Of a stretch of DNA of 64,000 nt, positions 25,091 to 40,300 are shown in pieces. The position numbers and the translations under genes are program-made. Every line of letters starts with the position of its first letter. Position 1 is the first letter of the stretch. The notes below the pieces were generated by a model that worked only from the letters and a program-made list of their open reading frames with translations, was not told the DNA's origin and did no database searches. The stretch covers positions 1 to 64,000 of the forward strand of contig VWZS01010904.1 in assembly GCA_013397075.1 (NCBI GenBank), in the 5' to 3' direction. The DNA is from Rhabdornis inornatus. Taxonomy: Eukaryota > Chordata > Aves > Passeriformes > Rhabdornithidae.

Positions 25091-25291
25091 GAGTTGTCTT
25101 TCCCTCTTGTCGTGCTGTAGCAGTCGAGGAATAGGTTAGCTTGCAAGGTACAGAACTTGTTCAGGACGGCTTCAAGCCCCAGCTGGCTGCTTGGTTTGTT
25201 TTACTTGAGACTCAGCCCTGTGCAAAGGCCCACTGATGGAGAAAGAGATTAGCACCGTGTTAACCGCGCGGTTCTCTCTCCTTTGCTGCAG

Positions 25292-25368
25292 TGCCCACTT
25301 TCACCGCTGCCTCCTGCTCTGCCTGCTCCTGCTTTCAGCATGGTAAAGAAGAATACTATCCCTGACGG
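25292..25368 (+). CDS. DUSP11: DUSP11-like exon with start codon (coding 25340-25368)
   Basis: The acceptor CTTTGCTGCAG ends at 25,291; the ATG at 25,340 (TTCAGCATGG) opens MVKKNTIPDG, ending GG before the donor GTAAGT. Bases 25,292-25,339 are presumed 5' UTR. They are open in the same frame without another ATG, so a longer amino end from an upstream exon cannot be excluded. Confidence 0.75.
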
Positions 25369-28300
25369 GTAAGTATCCCTCACACTAAGCAAGAGGCAGG
25401 AGCGGGCATCCCACAGAGAGGGGCACTGACTGCCCCAGGCGCTTTCGTGCCTCAAGCATCTTCACCACCTACAGACAGGTAAGGTAGGTATCTTCTCCAA
25501 GACAGGAACAGCGAAGCTATTCATCCCCCAGGTGAGTATAATGCTCCAACCTGTCTGTGAGCACTTCTGCTTCATCGGCCACACACAGTTCCTTCTTCCT
25601 AATCTTTTTGCCCCCAGGTGTATGTTTACTGGGGAGATGGGAGAGTAAGTCCATACTCCTGACTACTCACGTGTTTGCTGCTAGGAATGGCAGAGGAGTT
25701 GATGAGAGCAGGTGGTTGCATGCATAAGATCAAGGAATATTTTTGTGAATTCAGATCCAGAAACATCCTGTGGTTTTGTTTCTAACAAGCGAACGACAGA
25801 AATGTATGAGGAAAAATAATCCCAAATTAACCCAAATGCACTAGGCAGGCTTTCTGGTGACTTGATTTGGAGTGCAGATGTGGACCACAGAAGAAGTCAT
25901 TTAAAACAGATACAGTTCTATTCTTCAGCTCTAATAAAGCACAAAAAAGAAGTCCAAGTTAAGAGTTTTAACCCACATGTTCTTGATGACATCAACACAA
26001 ACTTTTTGGATAGGAGGGTATGCTGAAATAGAAGGGCACACTGTAATGGGGCAGTAACTTGCAGTTTATGCGTTTTTTGAGGAAGGAATTACATTATGCT
26101 GGTTTCAGGGTGAGGGTTAAGTCTGTTTATTAAGAGCAATCTTAGGAGGAGCAATAAAATACAAAAAACACGTGTTCCTGTAATATTTGCTGGTCTAAAA
26201 GCAGTAAATAGAAACAAAAGATGAACAGAATTTAAAAGCTAAAGAAGCTGAATTTTTTTCATGGCTGACAAACTCAGGGATTAAAAGTATAATAAATGTT
26301 AAGAAAAGCTGTTTAAGCATGTCTTTCAAAACTTCGATGAAATTTCAGTTACACATTGGATAAAAGTGAGCTAAAGTGGGTTTTTTAAGCGGCAATTCAG
26401 AAATCCAGAAACAATTTAGTTGTCCTTATTTTCTTCATCCTTGGAAATTGCTACTAAAAGTTTGAGAATCAGGTGCTCATTTCTCCATTCGTATCCCTCC
26501 CCCCTTGCATGTGAGCTAGAGAAACTTTCAGGTTACATGCATTTCTTAAGTATGGAATAATCAGTGGACTGTACTTTTGACTTCTACAATTGGAAACGAA
26601 TACTTTTCAAGGGGAGAAATAGCTAATGTCAAGTATTTGGTTATAAAGTTAGTATTAACTTCTGACAAAGTGCCTGATACTGAAGTGCTTTCAGCTTCTC
26701 CAGATAGTTTTTATACTGCTGAGAAATGAAGACATCCACAGTAACAGGGGTTTGGCAGTAAAGAAGTCGAAGGCCTTGTCAGCCCCTCAGTCTCATGCAG
26801 CAGGATGTGGATGTCACCCTTGTGCTACCACAGCATGTTGTTCTTCGCTGTCACTTCAGTAAGCCAGGAAGACGTAGGAGTGAACCCTGGAAGGGACTTA
26901 AGGAAACTGATTTGAGTCTAGGTGATCCTGCACATGCAATTTATTGGCCCCAGAAATAGGTGTTGGCAGAAGTGAGAGTGTGGTACCCTGGAGTGTAAGG
27001 ACGAGTCCAGACGGTGCAGACTGTGGAAGCACAACCTCAATCACCATGTTGTAATAGCAATACACTAGCAGTAACTCTTTTGGTTTAATGGTACTGCAAG
27101 AGATGAGGAAAGTGACACTACATACCGACATCTTTTAAGATTGTCTTCCTGTTAGTGCATCAATTCTTAACACTTTTAATCCAAATTTCATTATGCTAAT
27201 TCAAGCAATACAGTAAATTGGAGGTTTCAATTAAGGTAGGTCGGAATGGTGCAACTAAACAAGAAACAGTGAACCTTCTTTTAGGACAAGGGGTAATGAT
27301 TTTAAAATGTAACAGGTTTACATCAGATGTAAGGAAGAGATTTTTCACTATAAGGATGGTAATGCACACAAATGGGTTGCCCAGAGAAGTTCTGGATGCC
27401 CTTCCCTGCCAGTGTTTTCAAGGCTGATTCAGTGGGTCTTTGAGCAACCTGGTCTAAGGGAAGGTGTCCCTGCCTGTGGCAGGAGAGTTGGAACTAGATG
27501 GTGTTTAAGGCTGATTACAACCCAAGCCATTCTATGATAAAGAAAAGTATTTATCTTTTTTACCAGTGATGTCTTGGAGCGAAGCTATGGTGTAGTGTCC
27601 ATTGCAGTCTTAAACCTACAAAGTAGTGCTGGTGTAGTAATTTTGTAGCAAAATGAGACATCAGTGTAAAAGAGGGGTTCAAGCGACCCCTTGCACTGCA
27701 GTTTCCACATGGAGTCAAGTTCTGGTTCTTCACAGTGTCTGAAATGGTTTTATCCTTCAGTAATTGTACACTATGATGTTTTAGTGGAGAACCAGACAGT
27801 CCAAGCTGCATAACAAGTCATAAAATACTATGATGTTTTTACAGATTTATACTGATTTGTGCTTCAGCATCCAAAATCCTACTGTGGGTATAATTACATA
27901 AACTCCAGTTCAGTTCTGAAGAGCATCTGCAGAAATGTCACCTTCTGGCATGTTTCCCTTGAATAGTGTGAAAAATACTGGATGGGATCTTTTTGTTAGA
28001 AGGGCAAAGCTGAATTATTTTTGCATATGTGCTATAAATGTGCTTTTTAACTGAATTTTTCTTGTCCAGACTTAAAGCATCAGCATTTTCATTTAGCCGG
28101 GAATATTAAATACTGTGGCATAATGGATTGTTCATGTTCAACAGTGAGTGAGAGAGAAGGATGACATTTTATTTGTAAACATGTTCCCTGTCATTAATTT
28201 TGAACCTGGTGTCTGTAGTGGTATGGAAGTCACTTGGAAAATCTGGCTGCATGTATATCACGCAGTATCAGTAGCCAAAAAAAAAGGAAAAGAGGTTCCA

Positions 28301-31300
28301 AGTAGTATTTTCTAAATGATCTTGCTTGAGGTGACAGTATTTCAGTAATTGTTAAAGTAAACCTTACTAAGAATTAGTCCTAAACCAGAAAATTTTACTG
28401 GAAATTAAAGCTTCCATATGACCTTAACAATATTAATGTTGAAATAAATTATGAAAAAACCCATTTGTTCCACATCTGGCTCTATTAAAACTTTAAAACC
28501 AAAGCAGATAAAATATGAAGCTGGATGTAATCCATAATCAGTTTCTTCATGTCCAGCTTGTTTTTCATTGAAGCCTCTGTAGCTCTTTGTCACTGGTACA
28601 GGGATGATGGTGCCAAGTCTTGTGGTAACACCTCTTGACTCCTGCCTTTCTTCCTTCCACTCAGCGTTCAAGCAGGATACAAATCACATGTCACAAGTCT
28701 CATTCAAACTTGCTGAAATGCTTAGTAAAGGCTTTGCTCCTGTAATTCCTGTTTATGTGACCACCTGCAGCTCATCTTTGATAATTTCTGCCTTTATCTA
28801 TACTTGTTCTGTAAGAGTTTGACTTTGTTTAGTCCAGGCCAGTTTTAATTCCCAGCCATGTTCCTTTGTTGACAACAGAACAAATGTGAATTTATTTCCT
28901 TAGCTAGTCTTTGGTTAATTTCAGTCTGCTGGTTTTATTTTTAGTTCTGCAGCAGTATGCTGAAAATTCATTTTAGAGATAACATGGAACACATACCCTT
29001 TATATTTTTGATGAAAAGTGCCTTCTGCTCATTTTCTACCATAGAGCTGTCAGCAGCTTTTCAGTTTCTTGCTGATTGCGCAGATTTTTTTTTTTTTCTG
29101 GGAGGATTTAAATGGCTTTAAATACAAGAGAATAAAACCCCAGGTTTATTAAGGTCTGACAACAAACTGGGTAATCCTGGGGTATTGTTCTGTAAATCCC
29201 CTAATATGAAAAAACTTCAGAATTTTTACAAAGCCTTTTTTACATTGTTAAAGAAAATAAGATTTTAAAGCTCTATTTTGATACTTTCTTTTTGACTTCT
29301 AAATGCTCCTGTCTATAATTAGGGTTTATTTCCACTCACAGATTTCCAAGAGGAAGCAGGTTAAAACAGCACTGAATTTCTGATCTTAATTGAGTCATGT
29401 ACAATTTACATCTCTTCAATAGGAGTAAATGGGACATAGTCTCAGATTTTTGTTTTCATACTTGACAGCAAGCATAAAGCTACCAGACTCCTGAGTTTAC
29501 AAGCATGAAAATTCACTTAGGAAGACATCCTGCAAAAAAATTTAGAATTTAGTAAAAGGTTTTATTTGAAACAGCTCTCAGTGATCTCATCTCTAGCTTG
29601 CCCTTATAATTTCTCACCTTGTATCTGTCTTCTACAGACCAGCTGCTTGCAACAGCCTTCCTAATGATGAGTTGTTATTAATGCTTTGTTGCTTCATTTG
29701 TTGTCCATTAAAGTAAGCACCTGTAATGTCTGCACTGTGAGCTTGATGTGTTCTTTGCCTCATGGTGAAGATTACAGAGAGAAGTTGGTGCTAAAGACAT
29801 GGCTGTAGGAGATTGTTACATAATTGCTTAACATCAAACATACTTCGGTCACCCTGCTTTGTGTTTCCTTTGATACTTCCAAGCGTCTCTGAATGGTGAT
29901 GTTGTTATTCATATACTATGAGAAAAATAATTATAGATATTTCATTGAGATTTTTTTCCAGCCAACTTCTATGTTTTTTATGGTCTGATATGGGAATTGT
30001 GAACAAAGTAAAGTACTCAGTGGTTAGAATATTTTAAAATTAAGTATTCAGTTTATTTCATTAAATGGTGTAGTTCTTTGAACATTAGAAGGGAATCTAG
30101 AAGCTGTTGGATGCTCCCTTCAAAGGGAGAGATTAATTTAAGCATTAATTCAGAAAATTGCAAGGGAATGGATACCAGTCTTAAAATAATCTAGTGGAAA
30201 TGTTTTGTATTTTAATAGTTGAGGTATTGGCCAAAATTGCAAAAAGCCTGTGTAGATTTTAAGTCGTCCAGCTGCACCTTGTTAGGTTAGAGATAATTTG
30301 TACTTGCAGAAGAAGAAGAAGAAATAACAGTTCTAAATTTAGTAGGTTACCTCTTTGGAGGTAAAATTGATCTGCTGACTAACTTGTTTTCTTCTTCAGA
30401 TAATGCTTCTCATCCTTTTATAAAAATTGAAATCTCTGAAATATTATATATCAAGAGCATTTTCAGTACAATGTAGGACTTGTACATACCAGTTCTTTGT
30501 GATTTTGGAATTGAGTGTTGTAACACTCAAGTCTTCTTATTGGTGATTTGTGGTAGGTTTTGGTGTGATGGAATATTCTCTGTATTTTTCAAAATGGTGA
30601 GAGAAATTTCAATCAAGAGTGTCTCCTTGAAAAAGAAGCATATTACAAAGGAAACATTTTTGGAAAATACAGATGATTTGTATTGTTAATGAAAGTAAAC
30701 TTTGCACTTCATTGTCAAATTAAATGATTGAAGTGTGCTTGTTGCAACTTTAAGGTGTTTGATTCAGTCAAGTTGAAAAATGTCCACCAACTACAACAAT
30801 GCATTTTTACCTGTTGAACCTTACAGATCTGCTTTGCTTTATACTGGTGCTACTTGTTTGTAAATGTTATCCTGCCATTTTGAGGAGAGGAATTTCTTGG
30901 GAGTTGAAGAAGAAGGAAAGAAAAAGAATCTTTTCAAATGTCCTGGTGATACTTTGAAACTGCTTCATGGAATAATTGCAGATTTGAGGATTTAATTGTA
31001 CTGCATGATAACAGCAATTTTTATGTGCTTTGAGCTGCAGGTGTCTTCTGTTGAATCATGCAACTTGAAGATATTTAAAAATTAATATTTTTTTCCTTAC
31101 AGATGGCGGAGTTTGACACCAGTTGGACAGCCTATACCAGGAACAAGATTTATTGCATTCAAAGTACCTTTAAAAGGGGTATGTATGAAAATAACTGCAA
31201 ATTGGCTGTATTAGATAAACTGCAAAAGCAATGAAGAATAACATAACTAAACATGCAAATTTCAAGAGAGTTTTTTAAAAGTAATTTATTCAGATTTAGG

Positions 31301-34300
31301 CCTTTCAGCCATCTGTCTTTTTAAACTAATACTCTGTATTTTTTCTTATTTTTCTTTATATCTGATGTTACTTTTTTATTTATCTTTTAAAAATAATCAA
31401 GCTTCTAAATCAGTAAGTATAATTAATTTGATGACTATTAAGTGGCCTAAATTCATAATCTTATTAAATATCTTTTCATGACTGTTTTAAGAAAATCATA
31501 TGGAAGAGCTTACAATATGAATAACAATCTAGGCAATGTAAGCCGAAGTATAATTTTATGGAGATCAAGCACTCATTGAAGGATATGAGCCACTGCAGAA
31601 CTTCGAAAATTATAGATTCAGATTGGCAATTTCACAAGCAAAAAGCTTCAGTGATCTAGTGGAATGTATTATAGCTAAAAAAGAAGTCTTCATAGAGTTC
31701 TTCTTTTTTACTAATTAATTAATTTTAAAGTACTTTTATTAGTACTTCCTTTAGAGTTTTACTAACATTAAGTGCCATCCTAAGCTATTAGATACACTGA
31801 GTTAAATTTTTTAAATTCTTTGATTCTAAAATATGTGGAGGTTGTCTTGCTGAGACTGTTTGGTTCTTAAGTGCCTATGCCTTTTTGGGGGCATAGGGCA
31901 AATTAGTGTTAATTTATACAGAAGGGCAAATAGGACAAGTGCTGCTTAAATTAACTTTTACAAGTCCTTGCTTTAGATACAGAGGAAATAAAAGTTTCTG
32001 AGCACTTTTAAAGAAAGTACAGTAGCCTGACATAACTGCAGCAGTTAAAGGGAAATGTTGTGTCTAAGCTTTTGTCTACAGATTGCTCTCTAGTATTCAT
32101 ATACAAAAATTTTGGTACTTTGGGTATGTTATTACCCATTATGTTTTCAGTCACCATTCAGTTCAGTTTTATTAGGAATGACTGAAGTGAAATGCAGGCT
32201 TTGCTTCCTGCAGCTGCTTTTACAGCTTTAGGATGATGGTTTGGTTCCTTGGATACCAGCGATCTCATGCTTAACATGTCATGTTCTCCAAGATGTGGAT
32301 GGGTCGTACAGCAGTCGTGTGATTTTCCACCAAGACAGCCAGTCAAAAAATCAAGCTGTGAATATAAAATCCAGTACAGTTACAATTGGCTTCTTTGCTC
32401 TTGCTACAAGGACCACTCCACATCAGCATGTTACTCATTTCCTGTCCTGTTGATCTCACTGGGGTGTAGAGCTCTGTTCTGGGAAGTTGTCTTGGCCAGA
32501 CATAAAGTCTGGTACCCAAGGATGCAAAATCTGTAACATTTCTGTCCCTTCAGTTTGTTCAGTCTCAACTATGCAAGACAGAGAAATGACAAGTCTGCCA
32601 GAGACCATGTGCTTGAAGATCATGGAGTTTGTGGCAGAATACGCATAAAATGTGTAACTGGCTAGACTGTGATGTCTTTGCAGAGGTGGTCAGTAAATCT
32701 GTCTGAAAATGCTGAAGACCTGATTGGTTATAGTTTGTTGGAAGTCCTATTATTTATTAAATTGGTGGAACAGACCTCTTAAATATGCAGCAGTTTGCTT
32801 CTGTGCTATGTATTAGGAAATTGATGATTGGTGATTTCGCCCAAAGGAAGATAACATATTTTCAGTATTTGAAGATACAGGGTTGTTGTCTTAGAAGATA
32901 TGCTGTTAAGATCATGTGTTTACTTGGAAGGATTTTCTGTCCTTCCTTTTAGATCACCATTATAACAGTAATATTGTAGCATAGTAAGAACTGGGCAAGT
33001 TCTTTCCCATGCCATTAGGAGGGTTTTTAGAATTGATTCGGATTTCTCACATTCTCAAAGCCCTATTAAACACCTAGACTACTGAATACTCAGCAGGAGT
33101 TTTTCAGAAAATTCCAGCAAGCCTTTCAAAACATAGTATTTCATACCACATTTAACTGTCTATTTGATCAATATGTTTGGAGATACCATATTTTTGTAAA
33201 TTACATTCCTTCTCAGTTTGTGTCATGTCACACAGTAAAAATTCTTTCATGTTCTACCTTAGACCTTCTGCAGATTCACCTTTGTCACCTCAAAGTTGTT
33301 CAGTTTCAGATTTTCCTAAGAGTCACTGCTGAGTAGCAGTGACATAACTGACTCATTTAATTTTGTTTAAACTTCTACAACCTCCGCTTTTTCAGCAGTG
33401 CGCTGGTGTCTGAAATACATAGGACTGAATACTTTATTACATCCTTTCTATCCTCCTCCTTTCAGCTCAAGCTTCCTGATCACATACCAGCTTTGATATG
33501 ACTGCCCTGCTGTTTATTCTTTACTTTGGTTTCCTGTCTCTGTTTCCAGACTAGAGACAAGTTCTTGCTAGCATTTTACATTAGAATCTGTACAGTCAAA
33601 ACAAGGAATGGTTAGTTACCCGATAGCATCTGTGGTTCTAAGAAGTATGTGGTCTGTGGCTGCCTTCCTTTCCTATAGTTCTGAGTTCAGTCTGCTTGAA
33701 TTTCTTGTTGACAAAGGAACTGACAGGTGGTTGGGGCTGCTGCGTCTTTTGCCACTGTCTTTATTGGTTCTGGCTGAGCCTGTGTCAAAAGGCTCTCACA
33801 ATGGACAAGTGCACTGTTCAGAGAAAATCCAGTCTTGAGTATATGAGGCATTTTCATACCTAAAGTGAAGAACACATTTCAAAAAACACAGCTACAGTAG
33901 GGTGAGTAAACATTTTTCTCACTGTTTGTCAAATGAAATGAATTATTCATTATCCACCAACACACAGCTTTCTTAGTCACGATATTTAGTCTTATTTAAT
34001 ATTCCCCAGTGCTAAATGACATGCAAGTACACTCTGTCAAGAGATGCAGGAGGGATAAAAATGTCTGCACAACATTTGTGGGAAGAAAGTTAGAAATGAA
34101 CTCTTGTATCACAATTTCTTACGTTTTTTGTGAAATACACTTTTAGTTTTGAATTACTGTGCAGGACAGAATTTGGGGGAAGTAGATTGTAGTGTTTTGC
34201 TTTTTAGTGTGTATTTAGTTACATAAAAATCAATATATACATGCTGCATTTTTCAGACTCTATATCTATCAAATTAGAGTTAATTTTAATAATGCTTGTT

Positions 34301-37300
34301 AACATTGTACAAGCAGAAATGCTCACATTGTCTTGCATTTTCATCTAAATAGGAATACATAAATTTTTCTTTCTTTTTGGTTCCTCTTACCTGTGTAATA
34401 CATGGATGTGATTCTGATAATTAAACACTCTGTTCTAAATATTGATGTTTCCTAGTACTAATTAAAACAGCTGAATATTACAAAATGTCTTGTTATTAAA
34501 ACGTAAAAAGAAAATATTTTTTTTCCTTTTTCTTTGTAGGCGATTAACCAGAGGCTTACCCCAACCCAGAAATTTACACCAAAAGATTTAATTGCTGCAA
34601 TGAAGGCCCTAAATGTGGAGCTTGGATTAATTATTGATTTAACATACACCACACGATACTATGAAGTTAAGGTAACAAAAGCCTAATAAAAATGTAAAAT
34701 AGTTACTGCAGCTTTCGTTTTAAAGTGTTTACACATTTTCTTACCTTGAATTGGAATACACAAGCCATCTAGACTAATTTTAGGTCTCCAATAGAAAATA
34801 AATATTTTATCACAGAGGAAATAGCTCATTCTCTCAGCTAGTTGCATTTATGGCTTATTAGTGTTATGGTAACTCAGTAATGGATGAAGACTTCAGTGCC
34901 AGGCACTGCACAAAAAGTGCAGAAGAGTTATACCCTATGTCTTGAAGATATTCTAATTTATTCCTTGGTGGTTCTTTTTACTGATCCTCAATGGAATCCA
35001 CTAAAAAGGTGTACATTTTTAAACTACTTTATCAGTTTAAAAGTTTTTACCTGTATTGTTCAAAAAATTGTAATTGATCAGCCTCCTGTTGAAAAGGAGG
35101 ATAAATGGCAGTGTTATAACAGAATACAAATCTTTGAATGCACATGGGCTCTAGGCATTAAGGGAGTGAATTTGAGTATGTGCATGATTGTGGGTAGGAA
35201 GGACAAATACTGCTAATAATTGTAAAATGGGTTAGAATGGAATGCGAAGAATCTGCTCACTTAGTTAATGTGCAGCCTTATTAGCAGGGATAGATAAATC
35301 TTATGTAGGAACTGTTCTTTGTCTAAGATAGTCTTTAATGAAGAAATGTTACTGGTAGTTTCTGAGAGTGTATCTCTATACAATTGTGTCGAGATTGCTT
35401 TCAGTTTCTGTTCAGGATTTGAACAACTGGTTTACATTGTCATTATGTTAGATGCTGCTTAAGGTTTCTCATTTACCCTGTGCTTTTTTCTTTTGTTGCT
35501 AGGATTTACCTAAAAGTGTGCAGTATAAGAAACTTTATACTGTTGGACTTGAAGTCCCTGATAATGCCACTATCCTACAGTTCAAAAAGTGGGTCAGAAA
35601 ATTCCTTTGGGAAAATGCAGGAAATGGTAAATATCAGCATCCTATGCTGTAAAAAAAAAACAACAAAAAACTCACCAAAATTTTATTTCAGTACTAACTG
35701 TGTCATTTACTAATTTCAATATTCAATAAAATTTATGACACCAGGATCTCGGGCTTTCTACAGCACTTTCCGTTTTATTATCATAATAAGATCCGTTATG
35801 CAAACTACTACGTATCTTTTTTAAAATCAAAACAGTTTTTTTTTCAAAAAATAACTTAAATAATGAAACTTAAATACCTTTCCTAATAGTGTTGCATTTG
35901 TGTTATGTGTCAAAGTAAGTGCAGCAAGGCCTTCCTCTGTCTGACCCAAATTGTTTACCATCAGCTGGGTGTTGTAGCTGCCAGCCCTTGACGGATGTTT
36001 TCAATAGCACTGGGTCTGTGATGGCACTGGGCACTGATCTGTGTGAGCAGCTTCAGTCCATTTTGTCTGATGTAGTGTTTTTTTTTACTTATGAGTCTCC
36101 ATTATTGCCCTCAGATCTGAACAGGTCTTGAAAATCTGATTACAGACCCAGTGTCATTGTTTCCACAATGTGGCTGTGCTACTGTTTCAGTGTCTATGCA
36201 ACAGGACAGTTCTTGCTGAGATTGGATAAGGTGCTTTTTGTGATGATAAATTAGTGTGTATTTTGCCACAGTGTGTATGTAGCTTTAAACTTCTCACTTT
36301 TTTTGGTAGTGATTCTTTGTAGGCAGATTTTACCTGTTTGTTTATCCAATAATGGACCATTCTTTCATGATATTTGCTGTGGTTCCTTGGGCATTCTCTT
36401 TGAGAAAGCAGAGATATTAACTGCCCAAGTGCATACAGATTTTACTGCAAGGCATAACCAGGGTCTTGCTGTGGGTGATCAACTGTTTTGTGAAAAAGGT
36501 CTGACTTAAATTTTAGGTATGAGACCCTGAATTAGAACTACTGGGAAAATGAAAAAGTATAAGAAAAAGCCTTTGTCCTTGCTCAGGAAGTTAGTTTGTA
36601 CATTCTTCCTTTGCTCTTTTTTGACTTATGGAAATTACTTGGTGATTATTAGTTTTCTTTTGGTTTGGATCTAGTGTGCTTTTTTGTGTGACAAAGAATA
36701 GTCTGTATCTGAATCTGATCTTGAGAGAATCAATTCCTAAATTGTTACTGCACGTGGACCTGCAGTTATAGCTCATAAGGGCATTTTGGCAGAGCTTATG
36801 TGACTCCTGACTTGGGAGAACTTTGCTCCTCGAAATTTGGCCTCTGTTTTAGATAATCCCTAAAATATCTCAGGATTCTTTGTACAACTACTTCCTGAGA
36901 AGGTGGGGCTGTTTTAGTGTTTGAGTTGTAAGGACATCAACTTGTAATGAACTTAGGTGGCAATTTGACTGTTGTGATCTGTGGCAAATACTTATATTTT
37001 GTCTCACTTATGTTTTATGTCATTCAGAAGTTTATCAATGTCCTGTTTCAAAGACCATCTGTCAGTACTGCCTCTGCCAAAACTTTGTTCTTCTGATGAT
37101 GATAATTTTTCTTCTAAAATCTAGCCTAAAACTCTTAATCAGTTATACATTTATTCTTATACCAGCCTTGCCCTTTAAGTATCGTTCTTCTCTCTCCCCA
37201 CTATTACATTCAGTAATGATTGGTTTGGTTTTACAGACTGAGACAAGCTTCCTTCTTTTATAACCATCATAGTAGTCGTCTATATATATTGAACTTGTTT

Positions 37301-40300
37301 ATTTTTCATTACATTTCTATATTAATATAAATAGTCTGGATGGGATTTTACCAGTGCCTTGCATGACCATATTGGAATTTCCCTATTTCTGTTGAAAGTC
37401 TCTCATTTGAAACACTCTAGCAATAGTAAGTTATTCCGCTTTTTAGCCTTTGGCCAATTAGTATTATCTTTTTTTAAAAGAAAAATATTTCTGTAGAGAT
37501 TGCTGGTCATTTTTTTCTCTATGTATTTTACACTCCTAAGCATTTTGTACTTTCAGGTGAATTATGTGTAAGTTCAGTTCCTCAGTTCTACATTTGCTTG
37601 CTGAGATTTGCTTTCAAACCCATATTTTATTCTTTTTCTACTGTTACTGCAGTGGCTGAGGTTGGGTGCTTTACCTGCCATCACTCTTTTTTCCTACATT
37701 CTGCAGGGTCAATCTCAGCCATCACAGGTTTGGAAGTAGTGAGCTAACAGCTGCTAGAGATCCAGCATGGAGAGGCCATGTGTCCTGTCTGGATGTGTCT
37801 CTTGTTTTACAGGCATGACAGTAGAGTTTGTAAATAGCAGGCATTATTTATCATTGCTCTGTTAGAAAAGCAGAGTTGTTTTTTTTCTTTTAATTATGCT
37901 AGCTTTCTATTAATTTCACTTTTTGAACTATTAAAGAGTCTTTCCTTTTTTGATAGAGAAACTCATTGGCGTGCACTGTACTAATGGAATTAATAGAACT
38001 GGCTACCTTATATGTAGGTAAGGCTGTATGAAAGCAAAATCATTCTTCCAAAAAGTCACATCCTTACATTACTCTGTATTCCCTTTGGGACAATAACATA
38101 GTCATATTTTTCTTCAGGTATCTTATAGATGTTGAAGGCTGGGATCCAGAGGCAGCAATTCAGGGTAGGTGTATAGTTTGAACTAAGGCACATGTTGGGT
38201 GGTACTCCACAATTACTAAAAACTCAAATACTACAATTCTATTTTAGTATCTTTTCAGTAATTTCATGTGTTGGCTTATATAGAAGATTTTATAGCTGAC
38301 TGTTGATTCTATTCCAGGCAGGACTTGAGCAATAGCAAATAGACAGCATAGGAGTATGTTTTAGCTGCTTTTTTTTTTTTTTTTNNNNNNNNNNNNNNNN
38401 NNNNNTTTTACTTGAAAGAGTTTTCAGTCATAGTTTGCTACCAGTACTAGTTTCAGGGTTTTGTTTTTAAAATGCTGCAATGATGCCAGTTTGCTGAAAT
38501 ATTTAATGCCAAGTTAGAATTGTTTAAACTTCACCATTTCATGGGTGTCCTGGTTTAGGGCAAATTTGGGAGGAAACCTCTGAATGGGGTCCCTCTGGAA
38601 AACAGATTCAAGCAGTCCCTTCCCCAAGTGGTTCGGGGAAAAATATTTCCTCAGAGAGAAGTGGGAAAAAAAACCTGCTTATTTAACAGGCAAAACACTT
38701 TCCCAGCACAAAAATGAACACTACTAAACAGCAAAACCTCTCGCCACTCTGAAGAGATGATAGATTCAGCAGAGTCCCTTCCATGGGTTGCAGCCCGGCT
38801 GACTCAGGCTGTTCTCAGTCCCTCCGGTGCTGGAAAATGCTGTGGCCCAGGCCAGGCCTGGTGGGACACAGGTGTGAGCTCCTGTGCTCCTCTGGGTTTT
38901 CAGTCCAGAGCAGGTTCAAACAATTCCAAGAAAAAGGAGGAAAAGCACAGTCCAGGGAACTTCCTTGCCTCAGTTGGTTTGAAAAAAACTAATCAAAAAG
39001 CAAAAGAGAGCTCTCTCCCGCTGTCCACTGCAGACAACAAAGTCTGTGAGCAGAAATGCGGGGGAGCCAGTGCAGTCTCTGGTAACCAATTCTGCACTTC
39101 TTCTCCCCCTGCCCTTCACTCCTGGAACCAATCTTAAAGCTGCAGAATTCAATATTCAACATCAACCGAACAGACGATTTGGCGATACAAGCATCATACA
39201 GTCACCTCAAGACAATGGGGAACAGAAACTTGTCTTTCACATTTTCTTGGCTCAGTCTGACCACATTTCATTAGGCTTTATTTTTTTTTCTTTAGCTTTT
39301 GGCGATGCCAGAGGTCATCGCATGGATGGCCTCGTGTATCTCACAGATCTCAGGACACAGCCAATGCGAAGGTAAACAAAAGCTTCGTGTCTTATGTTTA
39401 AGATTTTCCAGTATGTCTCCTGGCATTTTTAAAAGTTCACTTCAGTCCTAAGTCAAAATTATTTCTTTCTTAAGCCTTTAATATGAAACTACACATAGAT
39501 GCAAAATACATGTGTAGTTGTTTGTGTATTCTCAGATGAATAACATGAAGTGCAGTGTACTTTGTTCATCTTTTGAATATATATGGTTCAAAAGATCGTT
39601 TTAAATCTGACAACTACTACTGAACATTGTTATGCTTTTATCATACTGTGACAAGTGTATTGAGCCTGTATTCTCTCAGAAGCTGAAAGGAGCCACTGCA
39701 AAGATGTAAGCTCTGTGATCTGCCTGCTGTTGTTGCCGCTGTAGAACAAGATATTAAAAAAAATAGAGCAGTTTTAAGAATAAAAAAAATATGGGAAAGT
39801 GGAACATTGTTCTTGCCCCTTCTGTTCATAGTAGTTGTATTTCTGACGTTTAAGAATGTTATGCTTATCATCTTCTAAGAACAGCCAACCTTTATGTCTT
39901 CCTAAGGTATTGATGCCAATGATGCCTTGTAGCAGTAAATTGATTTTAAAATTAATACCGGAGTGATTTGTTTCTTTTTAGATTAATTTAAGGTCCTTTG
40001 TTTTGCTCCTGTCATTGTTTCATGGTCTGTGCAGGATTAAGTTGGACTCACGTCAGATTTTTAAAATAAATTTAGAAGATTAATATTTTCTAAGTTGAAT
40101 GTAAGTTTTACTTGACATAAAATTTCTGTCATTCAAAACTGAAGAATTTTATGGGAGTGGGTTTTTTCTCTGTCAGTAGTATGCTTTAAAAAGGAAGCTT
40201 ATGTGAGATTTTTTTTTCCGTCTTAGTAACCTTGGAATGGATGTATGGGATGCAGATGAAGATATTATCCCACCACCACATGCGATGGAAGGATCTGTAG

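Noticed and set aside
38757..39375. Frames of 109-126 codons around the intron 6 LTR
   Set aside because: They lie in or run out of the solo LTR, which does not encode proteins; no gag, pol or env features were seen.
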